The position numbers were made by a program, and so were the translations under genes. Shown piece after piece: positions 36,794 through 47,041 of a DNA stretch of 64,000 nucleotides (position 1 is the first letter of the stretch; each line of letters opens with the position of its first letter). Under the pieces are notes generated by a model that saw only the letters and a program-made list of their open reading frames with translations, did not search any database and was not told the origin of the DNA. The DNA comes from Methylomonas methanica MC09 (lineage in GTDB: Bacteria > Pseudomonadota > Gammaproteobacteria > Methylococcales > Methylomonadaceae): the NCBI RefSeq assembly GCF_000214665.1, contig NC_015572.1, forward strand, positions 4,987,682 to 5,051,681, read 5' to 3'.

Positions 36794-37434
36794 TGGCCAG
36801 AGACTATAAACACCGCGTCCAGAATCCTAGTTACGGCTCCAATCGTACACGGCATAAAAAGCCGCCATCCATGTGGTGGCGCTGGTTATTGGTGGCTGTG
36901 CTGATTGTGACGTTTGTGGTGTTTTTGAATATGGTGCGCAGTATGGTGGCGGAGCTGATGGCCGGCAAGCCGGATGCGGAATTCAGCGAACCCAAAGTGC
37001 CGGTCGTTAAGCAGGAAATTCCGCTGGATCAAAAAAAGCCCGCAGTCGGCGAGCCGGAAAAACCAGTCGAGCCCGAGCCTATGCAACCGGAAGAGCCGCG
37101 CTATGATTTTTATACCATTTTGCCCCAGGCTGAAACGGTGGTGCCGGATTACGAAATTCAAACCCGGGTACGCGAACAGCTGGTGGGTAAAACCAAACTG
37201 GCGAAGTACGTCATGCAGGCGGGATCGTTTCGTCAGGCCGAGGATGCCGAGCGTCATAAAGCCAAATTGGCTTTACTGGGCATCGAATCATGGGTGGAAA
37301 AAGCCAAGGTCGGCAATGTTATTTGGCACCGGGTCAAAATCGGGCCTTACGATAATCCTTCCAGCGTATCCACCATCAAAGCCTTGTTACAAAAAAACGG
37401 CATTGGGGTGATCGTCACCGAGCAAGGCAAATAG
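36793..37434 (+). CDS. SPOR-domain cell-division protein, FtsN/DedD-like
   Basis: A 213-residue bitopic inner-membrane protein: a cytoplasmic basic N-terminus ([19 protein letters not shown]), one membrane helix (MWWRWLLVAVLIVTFVVFLN), a periplasmic Pro/Glu-rich linker (EKPVEPEPMQPEEPR) and a C-terminal SPOR domain (KYVMQAGSFRQAEDAERHKAKL to GVIVTEQ) that binds denuded glycan at septa. The ATG overlaps the argS stop, as is often seen for argS-SPOR pairs. Confidence 0.9.
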   Translation: MARDYKHRVQNPSYGSNRTRHKKPPSMWWRWLLVAVLIVTFVVFLNMVRSMVAELMAGKPDAEFSEPKVPVVKQEIPLDQKKPAVGEPEKPVEPEPMQPEEPRYDFYTILPQAETVVPDYEIQTRVREQLVGKTKLAKYVMQAGSFRQAEDAERHKAKLALLGIESWVEKAKVGNVIWHRVKIGPYDNPSSVSTIKALLQKNGIGVIVTEQGK

Positions 37435-37460
37435 CCTGAGGCATATTTGTTGTAAAGCGC

Positions 37461-39359
37461 TTACAAGGTACGGTTGGGTTTAATCCATTTAGACAATACC
37501 TGATACAGCGTTTGCGGTAGGATTGGTTTGCTGATGAAATCCACCATACCGGCCTCTAGGCATTTTTCGCGGTCTTCCTGCATGGCATTGGCGGTCATCG
37601 CTATTACCGGCAGGCTTTTTAGGGCGGCACTTTCCTTCAAGCGTCTGGTTGCTTGATAGCCATCCATGACCGGCATCTGTACGTCCATCAAAATGCCGTC
37701 GTAGTTGCTTAAAGCCAGTTTACCCAGGGCCTCTCCACCGTGTTCCGCCAAATCAACGCTGATCCCCAATTTTTCCAGTAAATCCTTGGCCACTATTCGG
37801 TTGATCTCATTGTCTTCAACCAATAGGATCCGCGCACCGCTTAGTTTTTGAAATGCGTTATCGTCCATTGAATCGGCCTGATTGTGCGTGGGAATAGGCA
37901 AATCCGTTACGCCCAATATTACGGTAAAAATAAAGTTCGAGCCTTCCCCCTGCTGACTTTTAAGCCGGATGGTGCCGCCCATTTGCTCGACCAGTTGTTT
38001 GGAAATCACCAATCCCAAACCCGTGCCGCCATAGCTGCGCGTAACGCTGTCATCGGCTTGCGAAAAAGCTTGAAACAAGTGCCGTTGCTGGGCCGGGCTG
38101 ATACCGATACCGGTATCGCTAACAGAAAACTCCATACAAATTTGCTCGTCATCGCGGCTTAATTCGGTCACCGTGATATTGATTTCACCCTGCTCGGTAA
38201 ATTTAATCGCATTACCGATCAGGTTGATTAAAATCTGCCGTAAACGCTGCGGGTCGCCTATCACGGCATGATAGCGGCCGGCATGGGAATACCTGAGGAT
38301 CAAACCTTTGCGGGTGGCCAGTTGAGTCATGGTGGCGAACACCTGATCGAGCATTTCCTCCAGTAAAAAAGGTATGTGCTCCAAATGCATTTTACCGGCC
38401 TCCATTTTCGAAAAATCCAGAATATCGTCAATGATACTCATCAGGGATCGGGAAGCGGTTTCGACCCGTTGCAAGTATTCGCGTTGCTTGGCCGTCAATT
38501 GGCTATTCAGACATAATTCAACCAAACCGACGATAGCATTCATCGGCGTACGAATTTCGTGGCTCATATTGGCTAAAAAGGTGCTTTTGGCTTGGTTGGC
38601 GGATTCCGCTTCCAATTTTGCCATTTCAAGTTCCTGGGTACGGTTTAGTACCTCTTGCTCCAGATCGGCTTCATTTTGCTGGATTCGTGTCAACATGCTG
38701 TTAAAAGCATCCGACAGATCGCTGATTTCATCGTTTCCTCTGTAATTCGAACGCAAACTGTAATCGTTGTAGTCGGCAATCAAGTGGGCTGTATTGGCTA
38801 AAACCAGGATGGGCCGCAACAAAAAGCGCTGCAGCCGAAATACAAATAATCCCGAAACGCCTACGGCGATAAAGACGATACTGGCATTGACGGCCGTATT
38901 CCTCAACAAGGCCAGATAATGACGATGCAAGTCTGCCGTCAGGGTAATTTGACCCACCATATTTTCGTTATTGTGGAAAATCAGCCGGTTGATTTTCCGG
39001 GTTTTAGGGATGAAATCGGGCCAGAAACCCGTCCAGTCGGACGCGGGTTTTGAATAGCCGACAAAAACCGCATTGGTGCGGGTTTGAATCACTGCGTCAA
39101 TGATGTCCGGATCGTGGGCCAGGGCACCGAGGATTTCCTTGGCGGTCTTTTCATCATCGAATAATAACGCCACGCTACAATTTTGCCCCAGTATGTCGGC
39201 GGTTAGGGTCAGTTTTTTGCCTATGCTGTCCTGTAGGGCTTTGTATTCCCGGATGGATAACGTCGACGTCGCCACCAGGAGCGTCAAGGCGGCCATGATC
39301 AACAGAATCTTGGCCAGCTTTCGCGTAATGGATACGCGGTTTGGATTACGGGTATTCAT
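37461..39359 (-). CDS. Hybrid sensor histidine kinase with receiver domain
   Basis: A 632-residue inner-membrane kinase. Two membrane helices (about 16-34 and 157-176) flank a periplasmic sensor of the CHASE8 type ([25 protein letters not shown] is the start of HAMP). Then HisKA with H267 in [15 protein letters not shown], HATPase ([30 protein letters not shown]) and a C-terminal receiver with D559 in [13 protein letters not shown]. The phosphorelay acceptor is not in the window. The ATG overlaps the stop of the YfiR-like gene upstream, so signal input probably comes through that periplasmic protein. Confidence 0.92.
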   Translation of the reverse strand: MNTRNPNRVSITRKLAKILLIMAALTLLVATSTLSIREYKALQDSIGKKLTLTADILGQNCSVALLFDDEKTAKEILGALAHDPDIIDAVIQTRTNAVFVGYSKPASDWTGFWPDFIPKTRKINRLIFHNNENMVGQITLTADLHRHYLALLRNTAVNASIVFIAVGVSGLFVFRLQRFLLRPILVLANTAHLIADYNDYSLRSNYRGNDEISDLSDAFNSMLTRIQQNEADLEQEVLNRTQELEMAKLEAESANQAKSTFLANMSHEIRTPMNAIVGLVELCLNSQLTAKQREYLQRVETASRSLMSIIDDILDFSKMEAGKMHLEHIPFLLEEMLDQVFATMTQLATRKGLILRYSHAGRYHAVIGDPQRLRQILINLIGNAIKFTEQGEINITVTELSRDDEQICMEFSVSDTGIGISPAQQRHLFQAFSQADDSVTRSYGGTGLGLVISKQLVEQMGGTIRLKSQQGEGSNFIFTVILGVTDLPIPTHNQADSMDDNAFQKLSGARILLVEDNEINRIVAKDLLEKLGISVDLAEHGGEALGKLALSNYDGILMDVQMPVMDGYQATRRLKESAALKSLPVIAMTANAMQEDREKCLEAGMVDFISKPILPQTLYQVLSKWIKPNRTL

Positions 39360-39874
39360 TCTAGTATTTCCGCCATGCGCAACAATTTAGAACTGAGTTT
39401 TAGGCCAGCCGATTTCACGGAATTTAAATTCACCACCAGTTTTAACTTGTTGTCGCGTAAGGTAAATTGAATCATGCCGCCTTTTTGGGCAAAGTCATCC
39501 GCGTCGCTGACCAATAACACATGATATTTTTGGGCTTGCGCCAGCACTGTTGCGGAAAGCGCGTTCAAATCGCTGAAAAACAGAATCTGGCATTCCTCTA
39601 CGGCAATAGGAACGCCTAGTTTGACCCGTACCGCTTTGTTATCGATATGTTGACCATTCAGGACCGGCAAATAAGTCCGAATGGGGTTATTACCTTGCAG
39701 ACAGATGGTGACGGCAGTCGCCTCGGGCCATTCCGCGAGTTCGGCAAAATGAAAAAGATAAGCTGTTTTTAATTGGTATTCCCGGCTAATGGGCTGCCCG
39801 TCTTCGGCATGCCCGCATAAGCTCAGGCAAACACCCATACAAAACAACCCGTACTTGAGAAAAATTTTAAGCAC
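39356..39874 (-). CDS. YfiR-like periplasmic protein
   Basis: A 172-residue exported protein of the YfiR/DUF4154 family. The signal peptide ends near GHAEDG (about residue 25). The domain starts [21 protein letters not shown] and continues [42 protein letters not shown]. In the Pseudomonas YfiBNR system, YfiR in the periplasm represses a membrane diguanylate cyclase; here it is coupled to a hybrid kinase (overlap 4 bases) and preceded by a TonB receptor, so it may relay receptor occupancy to the kinase. Confidence 0.85.
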   Translation of the reverse strand: MLKIFLKYGLFCMGVCLSLCGHAEDGQPISREYQLKTAYLFHFAELAEWPEATAVTICLQGNNPIRTYLPVLNGQHIDNKAVRVKLGVPIAVEECQILFFSDLNALSATVLAQAQKYHVLLVSDADDFAQKGGMIQFTLRDNKLKLVVNLNSVKSAGLKLSSKLLRMAEILE

Positions 39875-39883
39875 CCGCTTGTC

Positions 39884-41917
39884 TCAAAACCGCCAGGATA
39901 CTTGCGCCAGATAACCCCGTTGAATTTGACTGGCGACCGGAATGTACAAAATATCGCTAAATTCGGGGTGCTGGTTATCGAGCAAATTTTGAGCACTGAA
40001 GGAAAACTCCAAATCCTTATGCGGGTGCCAACCCAAACGGACATCCATGGTGAAATAAGCGGGAATATTACTGACTGTATCCACCGTGATTTTGTCCACA
40101 TAGCGGCCCCAAAGGTCCACCTCAATTTCATTGGTTAGATTGAAGAGTGACCGCAACGACAACGTTTGTTGCGGATTGGAATGAGGTTCGGTCTGCGGAT
40201 CGCGGAACCAGGCAATATTCGGATCGTAATCGACATGGAAGCGGTTGGCGCTATAGGATGCCTGCAAGCGCCAGTCGTGGCTTATCCGGTAATTCAAGGC
40301 GGTTTCCAGTCCGTAGCTTTTGACTTGCCGATAGTTACCTACCGTGGCTTCGCGTATCGTGCCGAAAGTCGGGTCGTTGCGCACGTTGCCGTCAAATTTT
40401 GTCCCTTGCATGCGGTCGTAAATGTTGTAAAACAGCGCGGTATCGATATCCAGATTGTTGGCAATCTGCCAGCGCCAACCCAATTCGTAAGCCAACAGAT
40501 TTTCGGTCAGCATCTGCGGATTAGCCGCTGCTTCAAAGAAAGCATTACTGCCGGGTAGTACCGGTTTGAAGATGCGAATACTGTGTTGAGCCCGGTTGGG
40601 CAGTACCACGGCGCGGGACACTGCGGCCCAGAGGCTGTGCTGCTTATTCGGTGTCCACATTAAACGAATATTGGGCTCGGTTTCCCAGCCGGTGTAGGTA
40701 AAGTGCTCGATACGGTTTCCCAGCGTCAGAATCAGATCATCGGTTAAATCGATTTGATCCTGCAAAAACAGGCCGATATTGTGTTGCGTAAACTGGTCGG
40801 GTACAAATCCCAAGGTCAACGTATTGTCAAAGTTATCCCTGATCATTTGATAATTAAGTCCCCACATCAGATGGTGACCCTCGTATTCCGGCAGGCTGTG
40901 GTGGAAATCCAAGACGAAATGAGAGCGGCTCATTTCATTCATGGCCAGTTTCCAGTCGGTCTGGGTAAACGACAGGTTTAAGTCGGAATGATGACCGCTA
41001 TCGGTGTTGTGTTTCCAGCTGCCTTGCAGGCTGCCGGTGACACCCTCTCTACCGAAATCGTCCTGCCGCCATAATGGCGGCGTGGGTGACGAAATACCGA
41101 TAAAATAGCCTTGTAGCCGGTAACGGGACACATTTCCTTCCACCATTAACTTATCGTGTTCGGTCAATTGGCTATCCAAACGAAAATTGCCGTTTTGGGC
41201 GTTACCGTAATCATGAGTGCCCTGGTTACCCGACAGGTCTATGCTGGCATCGCGCTGTATACCGTTTATGGTGCCGCGCAGGAAAGTCGAATCAGAAAGC
41301 TTCCCGCCGTAGCGGATGCCGCCAAAACCCTGTTCTTCCGTGCCGCCGCCGCCATACAGCAAACCACCTTGGGTATCCCTGGCCGAGCGGGTGATGATAT
41401 TGATAGTGCCGTTCACCGCGTTGGCGCCCCATAAGCTACCGCTGGGGCCGCGCAAAACCTCGATACGTTCGATATCCTGCAAGGCCGGATTTTGCTGCCC
41501 CCAATACACGCCGCTCACTAACGGATCGTAAATGCTGCGGCCGTCTATCATCACCTGCAACTTATTGGCGTACAAATCGTTGAAACCGCGGGCGCTGACG
41601 GCCCAATTCCAGGCGTTGATTTTTGCCACATTCATACCCGGCACCATGCGTAAAACTTCCGGCAGACTGGTGACTCCGGCGCGGCGAATATCTTCCGAAG
41701 TAATCACAAAGGCGGCCGCCGGGCTGTTTTTCACCGATTGGGTTTGCCTTGACAGGCTGGAAACGTCCAGTTCCGTCAGCTCCTCCCAGCTTAAAGGCAA
41801 CAGTTCGCTAGTCGACTCGATGTCGTTGGGCGAACTGTCGGCACGTACTACCGGCAAGGCAAAAGCCTGCAGAAAAAGCATTAAAGTAGCTGTATAACGT
41901 TTGGGTAATAACAACAT
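39884..41917 (-). CDS. TonB-dependent outer-membrane receptor
   Basis: A 677-residue outer-membrane barrel. The signal peptide (MLLLPKRYTATLMLFLQAFALPVVRADS) is followed by a plug: SVKNSPAAAFVITSEDIRRAGVTSLPEVLRMVPGMNVA and VEVLRGPSGSLWGANAVNGTINI, a typical TonB-box/plug. A 22-strand barrel ends in the C-terminal signature GYLAQVSWRF (terminal Phe). The substrate is unknown. It is the first gene of the receptor-YfiR-kinase operon; tonB-exbBD lies about 8 kb away on the other strand. Confidence 0.93.
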   Translation of the reverse strand: MLLLPKRYTATLMLFLQAFALPVVRADSSPNDIESTSELLPLSWEELTELDVSSLSRQTQSVKNSPAAAFVITSEDIRRAGVTSLPEVLRMVPGMNVAKINAWNWAVSARGFNDLYANKLQVMIDGRSIYDPLVSGVYWGQQNPALQDIERIEVLRGPSGSLWGANAVNGTINIITRSARDTQGGLLYGGGGTEEQGFGGIRYGGKLSDSTFLRGTINGIQRDASIDLSGNQGTHDYGNAQNGNFRLDSQLTEHDKLMVEGNVSRYRLQGYFIGISSPTPPLWRQDDFGREGVTGSLQGSWKHNTDSGHHSDLNLSFTQTDWKLAMNEMSRSHFVLDFHHSLPEYEGHHLMWGLNYQMIRDNFDNTLTLGFVPDQFTQHNIGLFLQDQIDLTDDLILTLGNRIEHFTYTGWETEPNIRLMWTPNKQHSLWAAVSRAVVLPNRAQHSIRIFKPVLPGSNAFFEAAANPQMLTENLLAYELGWRWQIANNLDIDTALFYNIYDRMQGTKFDGNVRNDPTFGTIREATVGNYRQVKSYGLETALNYRISHDWRLQASYSANRFHVDYDPNIAWFRDPQTEPHSNPQQTLSLRSLFNLTNEIEVDLWGRYVDKITVDTVSNIPAYFTMDVRLGWHPHKDLEFSFSAQNLLDNQHPEFSDILYIPVASQIQRGYLAQVSWRF

Positions 41918-42042
41918 AGCTAACCGCCGGAACAGGCGAACTTATGGAACGATACCGGCAAGGGTAGCAGAAGCCGATTTTTAAAGCACGTTCGCGGTCA
42001 TTTCAAGTACCGATACTCCATGTACAGGTATGTGTATTGTGA

Positions 42043-43278
42043 TTAATTTTGCCGTATCCAACGCAAAGCGCCCAGCCCGGCTGTTCGACCGGTTGCCAGG
42101 CAGGCGGTCAGCAAATAACCGCCCGTGGGCGCTTCCCAATCCAGCATTTCGCCGGCACAGAAAGTACCGGGCAGTTGGTGCAGCATTAAATGCGCATCCA
42201 ATGCCCTAAAACTGACACCGCCCGCACTGCTGATGGCTTCCGCCAGAGGCCGAGTCGCTAACAGCGTCACCGGCAATGCCTTTAAGGTGCCGGCCAGAAT
42301 TTCCGGGTTCTGCATAGCCGAGGTCGTTAGCACTTCGCGCAGCAATGCCGATTTGGCCCCTTCCAGATTCAAGCGCTTGCGCAGATGATTGGCCAGAGAA
42401 GCCTTGCCGCGCGGTAGTGCCAAGCGGGCTTTGATGTTGGAAATATCTCTATCGGGGCACAAGTCCAGAAAAATACGCGCCGAACCGGCCGCGGCAATTT
42501 CATCCCGCAACAGCGCCGAGCAGGCGTAAATCAGTCCGCCTTCCAGACCGTAGTCGGTCAGCATCAGTTCGCCGGTCTGATTGAATGTTTCACCATGAGC
42601 ATTGGTGAAATTTAAACGCACCGCTTTTAACGGCTGGCCGGCAAAGCGTTCCCGGAGATGTTCGCTCCAAGCCACCTCGAAACCGCAATTAGCCGGTCTT
42701 AAAGGCAAAACTTCAACGCCTTGTTGCGCTAACAGTGGCGGCCAACTTCCCGTAGAACCCAATTGCGGCCAACTGCCGCCACCCAAGGCCAGAATGGTGG
42801 CATCCGCTTCGATCAGCAATTCGCCCGAGCTGTTAACAAAGCTCAATTCGCCGCCGCCGGACCACCCCTGCCAGCGATGGCGCATATGAAAATGCACCCC
42901 CGCCTCTCGTAGTCTGTGCAGCCAAGCGCGCAACAAGGGTGCCGCTTTCATCTCGGTAGGAAATACCCGCCCGGAACTGCCTACAAAGGTATCTATGCCT
43001 AAACCTTTTACCCAAGCGCACAGAGACTCCGGGCAGAAATCGCGCAAACTCGCTTCCAGATCGCGGCGATGATCGGCGTAACGGGTTAAAAATTGTTCGA
43101 AGGCTTCGGCGTGGGTAATATTCATACCGCCCTTACCGGCCATTAGGAATTTGCGTCCCGCGGACGGCATGGCGTCGTAGACATCTACTTTGATACCTGC
43201 CGTAATTAAAACTTCGGCCGCCATCAGCCCGGCCGGGCCCGCACCTACGATGGCCACCGATTTATCTGAAATACGCAT
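42043..43278 (-). CDS. NAD(P)/FAD-dependent oxidoreductase, BaiN/HI0933 family
   Basis: A 411-residue flavoprotein: the FAD dinucleotide fold is VAIVGAGPAGLMAAEVLITAGIKVDVYD (9-36), GRKFLMAGKGGMNITHAEAFEQF follows, and the C-terminal return is GTFCAGEMLDWEAPTGGYLLTACLATGRTAGLGAL. These match the HI0933/YhiN group, whose reaction is not well defined. It is a stand-alone gene about 90 bases past the cytosine deaminase gene. Confidence 0.88.
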   Translation of the reverse strand: MRISDKSVAIVGAGPAGLMAAEVLITAGIKVDVYDAMPSAGRKFLMAGKGGMNITHAEAFEQFLTRYADHRRDLEASLRDFCPESLCAWVKGLGIDTFVGSSGRVFPTEMKAAPLLRAWLHRLREAGVHFHMRHRWQGWSGGGELSFVNSSGELLIEADATILALGGGSWPQLGSTGSWPPLLAQQGVEVLPLRPANCGFEVAWSEHLRERFAGQPLKAVRLNFTNAHGETFNQTGELMLTDYGLEGGLIYACSALLRDEIAAAGSARIFLDLCPDRDISNIKARLALPRGKASLANHLRKRLNLEGAKSALLREVLTTSAMQNPEILAGTLKALPVTLLATRPLAEAISSAGGVSFRALDAHLMLHQLPGTFCAGEMLDWEAPTGGYLLTACLATGRTAGLGALRWIRQN

Positions 43279-43367
43279 AGTGCCGGTAATTATATGGGAT
43301 CAGAACGCAACGAAGTAATCCCAATTGGGTGTTTTACCTTGCGAGTTTGGTCTAGAGTGAGTAATGA

Positions 43368-43817
43368 TCAATGATGGCATTCGCCGATGTCTTCGAACCA
43401 GATTTCTGGCGATTGCTCGATAAAGCGCCGCATCAGTGCCGTGCATTTTTCATCGTGTAATTCGATAATTTCGACACCGGCTTCGCGCAGCCAATCCAAA
43501 TGACCTTCGAAGTTTGCCGATTCCCCCACCACCACGGTACCGATATTGAACTGGCGAATCAGGCCCGAGCAATACCAGCAAGGCGCCAAGGTCGTCACCA
43601 GAATTTTGTCGCGGTAGTCGGTCTGGCGGCCGGCTTTGCGAAAGGCATCGGTCTCGCCATGCACAGAAGGATCGTCGTCCTGAACCCGCCGGTTACGCCC
43701 GCGGCCCAATAGTGTGCCATCCGCCTCGAACAAAGCCGCCCCAACCGGTACTCCGCCTTCAGCGAAACCGGTTTGCGCTTCGGCATAGGCTACGTCAAGC
43801 ATCTCTTCATAGTTCAT
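43368..43817 (-). CDS. Cytosine deaminase, yeast Fcy1-like
   Basis: A 149-residue zinc hydrolase of the CDA fold. The zinc-binding His-Glu is in DPSVHGETDAFRKAG and the Cys pair in TLAPCWYCSGLI; the C-terminal EKCTALMRRFIEQSPEIWFEDIGE closely resembles the yeast cytosine deaminase end (RPQDWFEDIGE). It probably deaminates cytosine to uracil for pyrimidine salvage. It could be a related nucleobase deaminase. It is in line after trpG with 45 bases between. Confidence 0.85.
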   Translation of the reverse strand: MNYEEMLDVAYAEAQTGFAEGGVPVGAALFEADGTLLGRGRNRRVQDDDPSVHGETDAFRKAGRQTDYRDKILVTTLAPCWYCSGLIRQFNIGTVVVGESANFEGHLDWLREAGVEIIELHDEKCTALMRRFIEQSPEIWFEDIGECHH

Positions 43818-43862
43818 TGGATTCTCCGAAGAAAGCGATTACGGCTAGGAATTTGCTGTTGT

Positions 43863-44453
43863 TTACCGCTGCAAAAAATTCCGCAACATATCATGCCCAT
43901 GTTCGGTCAGGATCGACTCGGGGTGGAATTGCACGCCTTCGATATCCAGAGTTTTATGCCGTACGCCCATGATTTCGTCTATGCCGCCATTTTCATCTTG
44001 GGTCCAGGCGGTAACCTCCAGGCAATCCGGCAAAGTCGCTTGTTCGATGACCAGCGAATGGTAGCGGGTGGCGGTGAACGGGTTGTTCAGGCCTTTGAAG
44101 ACGCCGACATCGTTGTGGTAAACCTGCGAGACCTTGCCGTGCATGATCTGTTTGGCGTGGATGATGTTGCCGCCGAAGGCGTAACCGATACTTTGGTGGC
44201 CTAAACAAACACCCAAAAGCGGAATTTTGCCGGCGTAAGCACGGATGGTTTCGACCGAGATGCCGGCTTCCTTGGGTGTACAGGGACCGGGAGAGATCAC
44301 GATTTTGTCCGGCTTCAGCGCGGCTATGTCGGCCACGCTGACTTCGTCGTTGCGGACTACCGTGACCTCGGCACCGAGCTCGCCGAAATATTGCACCAGA
44401 TTGTAGGTAAACGAGTCGTAATTATCGACCATCACCACTTTGACGGCGCTCAT
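43863..44453 (-). CDS. trpG: Anthranilate synthase component II (glutamine amidotransferase)
   Basis: Supplies ammonia from glutamine to TrpE for anthranilate synthesis, and may serve aminodeoxychorismate synthase too. The 196-residue class I amidotransferase has the nucleophile in [17 protein letters not shown] and the His-Glu in [15 protein letters not shown]. It starts [24 protein letters not shown]. It overlaps the end of trpE by four bases, so the two subunits are co-translated. trpD and trpC are not in the window. Confidence 0.95.
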   Translation of the reverse strand: MSAVKVVMVDNYDSFTYNLVQYFGELGAEVTVVRNDEVSVADIAALKPDKIVISPGPCTPKEAGISVETIRAYAGKIPLLGVCLGHQSIGYAFGGNIIHAKQIMHGKVSQVYHNDVGVFKGLNNPFTATRYHSLVIEQATLPDCLEVTAWTQDENGGIDEIMGVRHKTLDIEGVQFHPESILTEHGHDMLRNFLQR

Positions 44454-45934
44454 GCTTTTCCTCCCAGACCGGCTTCGGCCATGCTGACGGCGCGAAACAC
44501 CGCCCTACCTTTATTCATTGTTTCATCCCATTCGTTGCGCGGCACGGAATCGTAAACGATGCCTGCGCCGGCCTGGATATGCAGGGTTTGATCTTTAATC
44601 ACTGCAGTGCGTATCGCAATCGCGGTATCCAAGTTGCCTGACCAGGAAATGTAACCGACTGCGCCGGAATAAATACCGCGCTTGACCGGTTCCAGCTCAT
44701 CGATAATTTCCATGGCCCGGATTTTCGGTGCGCCGCTGACGGTGCCGGCAGGGAAGGTCGCCGCCAGCACATCGAAGGCATTCTTGCCGTCCTGCAACTG
44801 GCCGGTGACGTTGGAGACGATGTGCATCACATGCGAATAGCGCTCGATGATCATTTTGTCGGTCAGTTTGACGCTGCCTATTTTAGCCACCCGGCCGGCA
44901 TCGTTGCGGCCCAAGTCTATCAACATCAAGTGTTCGGCGATTTCCTTGGGATCCGCCAGCAGCTCCTGTTCCAGTGCTTGGTCCTGTTCGTGTGTGGCGC
45001 CGCGCGGGCGAGTGCCGGCGATGGGCCGAACCGTCACTTCATCGTCTTCCAGCCGCACCAAAATTTCCGGCGAGGAGCCGACGATGTGGAAACCGTCCAG
45101 ATTCAGGTAATACATATACGGCGAGGGATTCAGGCAGCGCAGCGACCGGTAAAGATCCAACGGCGAGGCGCTGAACGGTATCGACATACGTTGCGACAAC
45201 ACCACCTGCATGACATCGCCGTCGGTAATATATTGCTTGGCCTTGCGCACCGCGTCTTCAAAGCCTTGTTGAGTAAAGCCGGAGACGAAATCGTTTTCAT
45301 GCACCTGTTTGACGGCCGGGTGCGGCTGCGGATGCGCCTTAAGCTGGTGCAGTTTATCCACCAGCTCGGCCAGCCGCGCTTGCGCCAGTTCGTAGGCGCC
45401 TTCCTGAGCCGGGTCGGCATGCGTCAACAGCAACATTTTGCCGGACAGGTTATCGAACACCAGCAAGTCTTGAGACACCATCAACAAAATGTCCGGTGTG
45501 CCGATCGGGTCGGGCTTGCCGGCCGACTTTAAACGCGGCTCTATATAACCGATGGTTTCGTAGCCGAAATAACCGACCAGCCCGCCATTAAAACGCGGCA
45601 AGCCTTCGATATCGGGTACTTGGTATTGTTGGCGAAATTCTTCTATCCATTCCAGCGGCTGGGCGTGCTCGAAGGTCTGGGTATCCGCGCCGTCCTGTTC
45701 CAGCGAAATGGTATTGCCGCTGATTTTAACCCGGGTTTTACACGGTAAACCGATGATGGAATAACGCCCCCATTGCTCGCCGCCATGCACCGATTCAAAT
45801 AAATAAGAATAGGCTCCGTCCGCCAATTTCAGATAGGCGCTGAGCGGTGTGTCCAGGTCGGCCAGCACTTCGCGGCAGACGGGGATGCGGTTGTAGCCCT
45901 GCTGGGCGTAGTCGGTAAATTGCGCGGGTGTCAT
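44450..45934 (-). CDS. trpE: Anthranilate synthase component I
   Basis: Converts chorismate to anthranilate, the first step of tryptophan synthesis. 494 residues from ATG 45934 ([20 protein letters not shown]); an upstream TTG is less likely. The chorismate-binding core is present: [67 protein letters not shown]. The N-terminal tryptophan-feedback region ([27 protein letters not shown]) includes the ESV-type site, so allosteric inhibition is expected. There is no trp leader peptide or attenuator in the 150 bases upstream. Confidence 0.95.
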   Translation of the reverse strand: MTPAQFTDYAQQGYNRIPVCREVLADLDTPLSAYLKLADGAYSYLFESVHGGEQWGRYSIIGLPCKTRVKISGNTISLEQDGADTQTFEHAQPLEWIEEFRQQYQVPDIEGLPRFNGGLVGYFGYETIGYIEPRLKSAGKPDPIGTPDILLMVSQDLLVFDNLSGKMLLLTHADPAQEGAYELAQARLAELVDKLHQLKAHPQPHPAVKQVHENDFVSGFTQQGFEDAVRKAKQYITDGDVMQVVLSQRMSIPFSASPLDLYRSLRCLNPSPYMYYLNLDGFHIVGSSPEILVRLEDDEVTVRPIAGTRPRGATHEQDQALEQELLADPKEIAEHLMLIDLGRNDAGRVAKIGSVKLTDKMIIERYSHVMHIVSNVTGQLQDGKNAFDVLAATFPAGTVSGAPKIRAMEIIDELEPVKRGIYSGAVGYISWSGNLDTAIAIRTAVIKDQTLHIQAGAGIVYDSVPRNEWDETMNKGRAVFRAVSMAEAGLGGKA

Positions 45935-46085
45935 GCTGTTATGTTGGAGTAGCTGTCTAGGGAGCAGGCAAATCGCCAATTTGCTTTGTAAGCATCGGCT
46001 ATAAACGTGTTTGGATTATATCTTTTTTCGTGCTTTTCGGCTTCGTTATAAAATCCCTCCTTTTTACTATAAACAGGCCCGCATA

Positions 46086-46961
46086 ATGAAACTGGTTACT
46101 TTGATGCATAACGGACACAGGCAAATCGGCGCAGTAGTCGACGACAGTGTGGTAATTGCCACCGGCAATATCAGGCATGCCGAAGATATGCTTACGTTTT
46201 TGGCTTCCGGGCAAGAAGGTATGGCTGCCATGCGGAATTTGATTGCCGCGGGCCAACATCGCCATAATTTGTCGGACGTACAACTTTTGGCGCCGGTTCC
46301 CAGGCCGGGTAAATTTCTGGGAATCGGTTTGAATTACGCAGACCATATCAGCGAAACCGGACGGGAAAAGCCCGAATATCCGACGTTTTTTACCAAACAA
46401 AGTACTTGTGTAATCGGGAATGGCGCTGCCATACACTGCCCCGAGGTATCGGAAAAAGTCGATTACGAGGGCGAACTGGGGTTTGTAATCGGTAAACGTT
46501 GCCGGCATGTGCCGGTCGAAAAAGCCCCTGAAGTGATTGCCGGTTTTACCGTTTGCAATGACGTCACCGTGCGGGATTGGCAGCATCGCACGCCTACCTG
46601 GACCTTGGGCAAGTCTTTCGACACGCATGGGCCGATGGGGCCGTGGCTGGTAACGGCCGACGAAATTGCCGATCCGCATAATTTAATTTTAAAAACCTGG
46701 GTGAATGACGAATTACGGCAAAACGCCAATACCGGCGAGATGCTGTTCAACTGCTATGAAATGATTGCCTATTTAACCCAAGCCATGACCTTGGAGCCGG
46801 GCGATGTGATCAGCACCGGTACGCCGGCCGGGGTAGGGGTAAAAATGAAGCCGCGCGGTTATTTGAAACCCGGCCAGAGCGTGCGAATTGAAATTGAAGG
46901 TATAGGCTGTTTGACTAATCCGGTGATTGCCGAACCTGAACATTTTTACGTTGAGTCATAG
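46086..46961 (+). CDS. Fumarylacetoacetate hydrolase-family protein
   Basis: A 291-residue metal-dependent FAH-fold enzyme. The metal ligands are in EKVDYEGELGFVIGKRC (two Glu) and VCNDVTVRDWQHRTPTWTLGKSFDTHGPMGPW (Asp, substrate loop); GDVISTGTPAGVGVKMKP is the C-terminal signature. It could be a 2-keto-3-deoxy acid or acylpyruvate hydrolase; the reaction cannot be fixed by sequence. It is divergent from trpE and stands alone. Confidence 0.9.
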   Translation: MKLVTLMHNGHRQIGAVVDDSVVIATGNIRHAEDMLTFLASGQEGMAAMRNLIAAGQHRHNLSDVQLLAPVPRPGKFLGIGLNYADHISETGREKPEYPTFFTKQSTCVIGNGAAIHCPEVSEKVDYEGELGFVIGKRCRHVPVEKAPEVIAGFTVCNDVTVRDWQHRTPTWTLGKSFDTHGPMGPWLVTADEIADPHNLILKTWVNDELRQNANTGEMLFNCYEMIAYLTQAMTLEPGDVISTGTPAGVGVKMKPRGYLKPGQSVRIEIEGIGCLTNPVIAEPEHFYVES

Positions 46962-47041
46962 CGTTAAGTCTAAATTAAGCAATGTTCGGCAAGCTATAGT
47001 CAACCTAATATGAAAGGCAGTCTGTCTGCCAAGAGGTCATC

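Noticed and set aside
45935-46085. trp leader/attenuator upstream of trpE
   Set aside because: No short ORF with tandem Trp codons and no alternative hairpins are visible.
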